Shown here in pieces: positions 5,460 to 5,474 of a DNA stretch of 5,474 nucleotides. The notes beneath the pieces were generated by a model. That model had not been told where the DNA came from and searched no databases. It worked only from the letters and a program-made list of their open reading frames with translations. How positions within the stretch are numbered: position 1 is the stretch's first letter; every line of letters begins with the position of its first letter. This stretch comes from Bacteroidales bacterium (GTDB lineage: Bacteria > Bacteroidota > Bacteroidia > Bacteroidales > VadinHA17). The stretch lies in NCBI GenBank assembly GCA_031285575.1, contig JAITVX010000073.1, forward strand, positions 1 through 5,474, in the 5' to 3' direction. The position numbers were made by a program, and so were the translations under genes.

Positions 5460-5474
5460 ATGGAACAGATAGCA
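5460..5474 (+). CDS. Possible start of a gene cut by the window edge
   Basis: ATG GAA CAG ATA GCA gives M-E-Q-I-A before the window ends. The only support is the well-placed promoter-like box upstream; five codons do not allow identification. Confidence 0.3.

Overview
The window looks like a chromosomal piece of a Bacteroidota genome, most likely Bacteroidales. Four things point there: a DUF5916 outer-membrane protein, a ribD/prmC/recX neighbourhood, several perfect matches to the Bacteroidetes -7 promoter box (TAnnTTTG), and almost no Shine-Dalgarno sequences. No genus is assigned.

Layout: (1) 3-2000, plus strand: the C-terminal 665 residues of a DUF5916 protein, whose N-terminus lies left of the window. 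(2) 2001-2482: a 482-bp region without genes, between convergent genes. It is not featureless. A perfect 15-bp inverted repeat (2054-2068 / 2431-2445) brackets about 390 bp that hold two short palindromes, an A/T tract and a 42-bp tandem array (2183-2412). (3) 2483-3547, minus strand: ribD, bifunctional riboflavin-biosynthesis deaminase/reductase. (4) 3565-4446, plus strand: prmC, release-factor glutamine methyltransferase, divergent from ribD with only about 17 bp between the preferred starts. It overlaps recX (4424-4906) by 23 bp, so prmC-recX looks like one operon. (5) 4907-5400: a patch of gene remains. It holds the N-terminus of an IS1595-type transposase with its promoter, run directly into the core of an MNT nucleotidyltransferase (MntA-like antitoxin). 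A short piece of the partner HEPN gene follows in another frame. (6) 5401-5474: a promoter-like box and a possible new start codon at the right edge.

The housekeeping genes serve separate pathways (flavin synthesis, translation termination, RecA control). ribD and prmC-recX probably fire from a very compact back-to-back promoter region. The two parts most worth attention are the inverted-repeat-bracketed array at 2054-2445, which behaves like a small non-coding element of unknown function, and the transposase/MNT/HEPN composite at 4988-5334, a decayed toxin-antitoxin locus joined to an insertion-sequence fragment. I do not see a convincing intact new system. The array is the best candidate for something undescribed.
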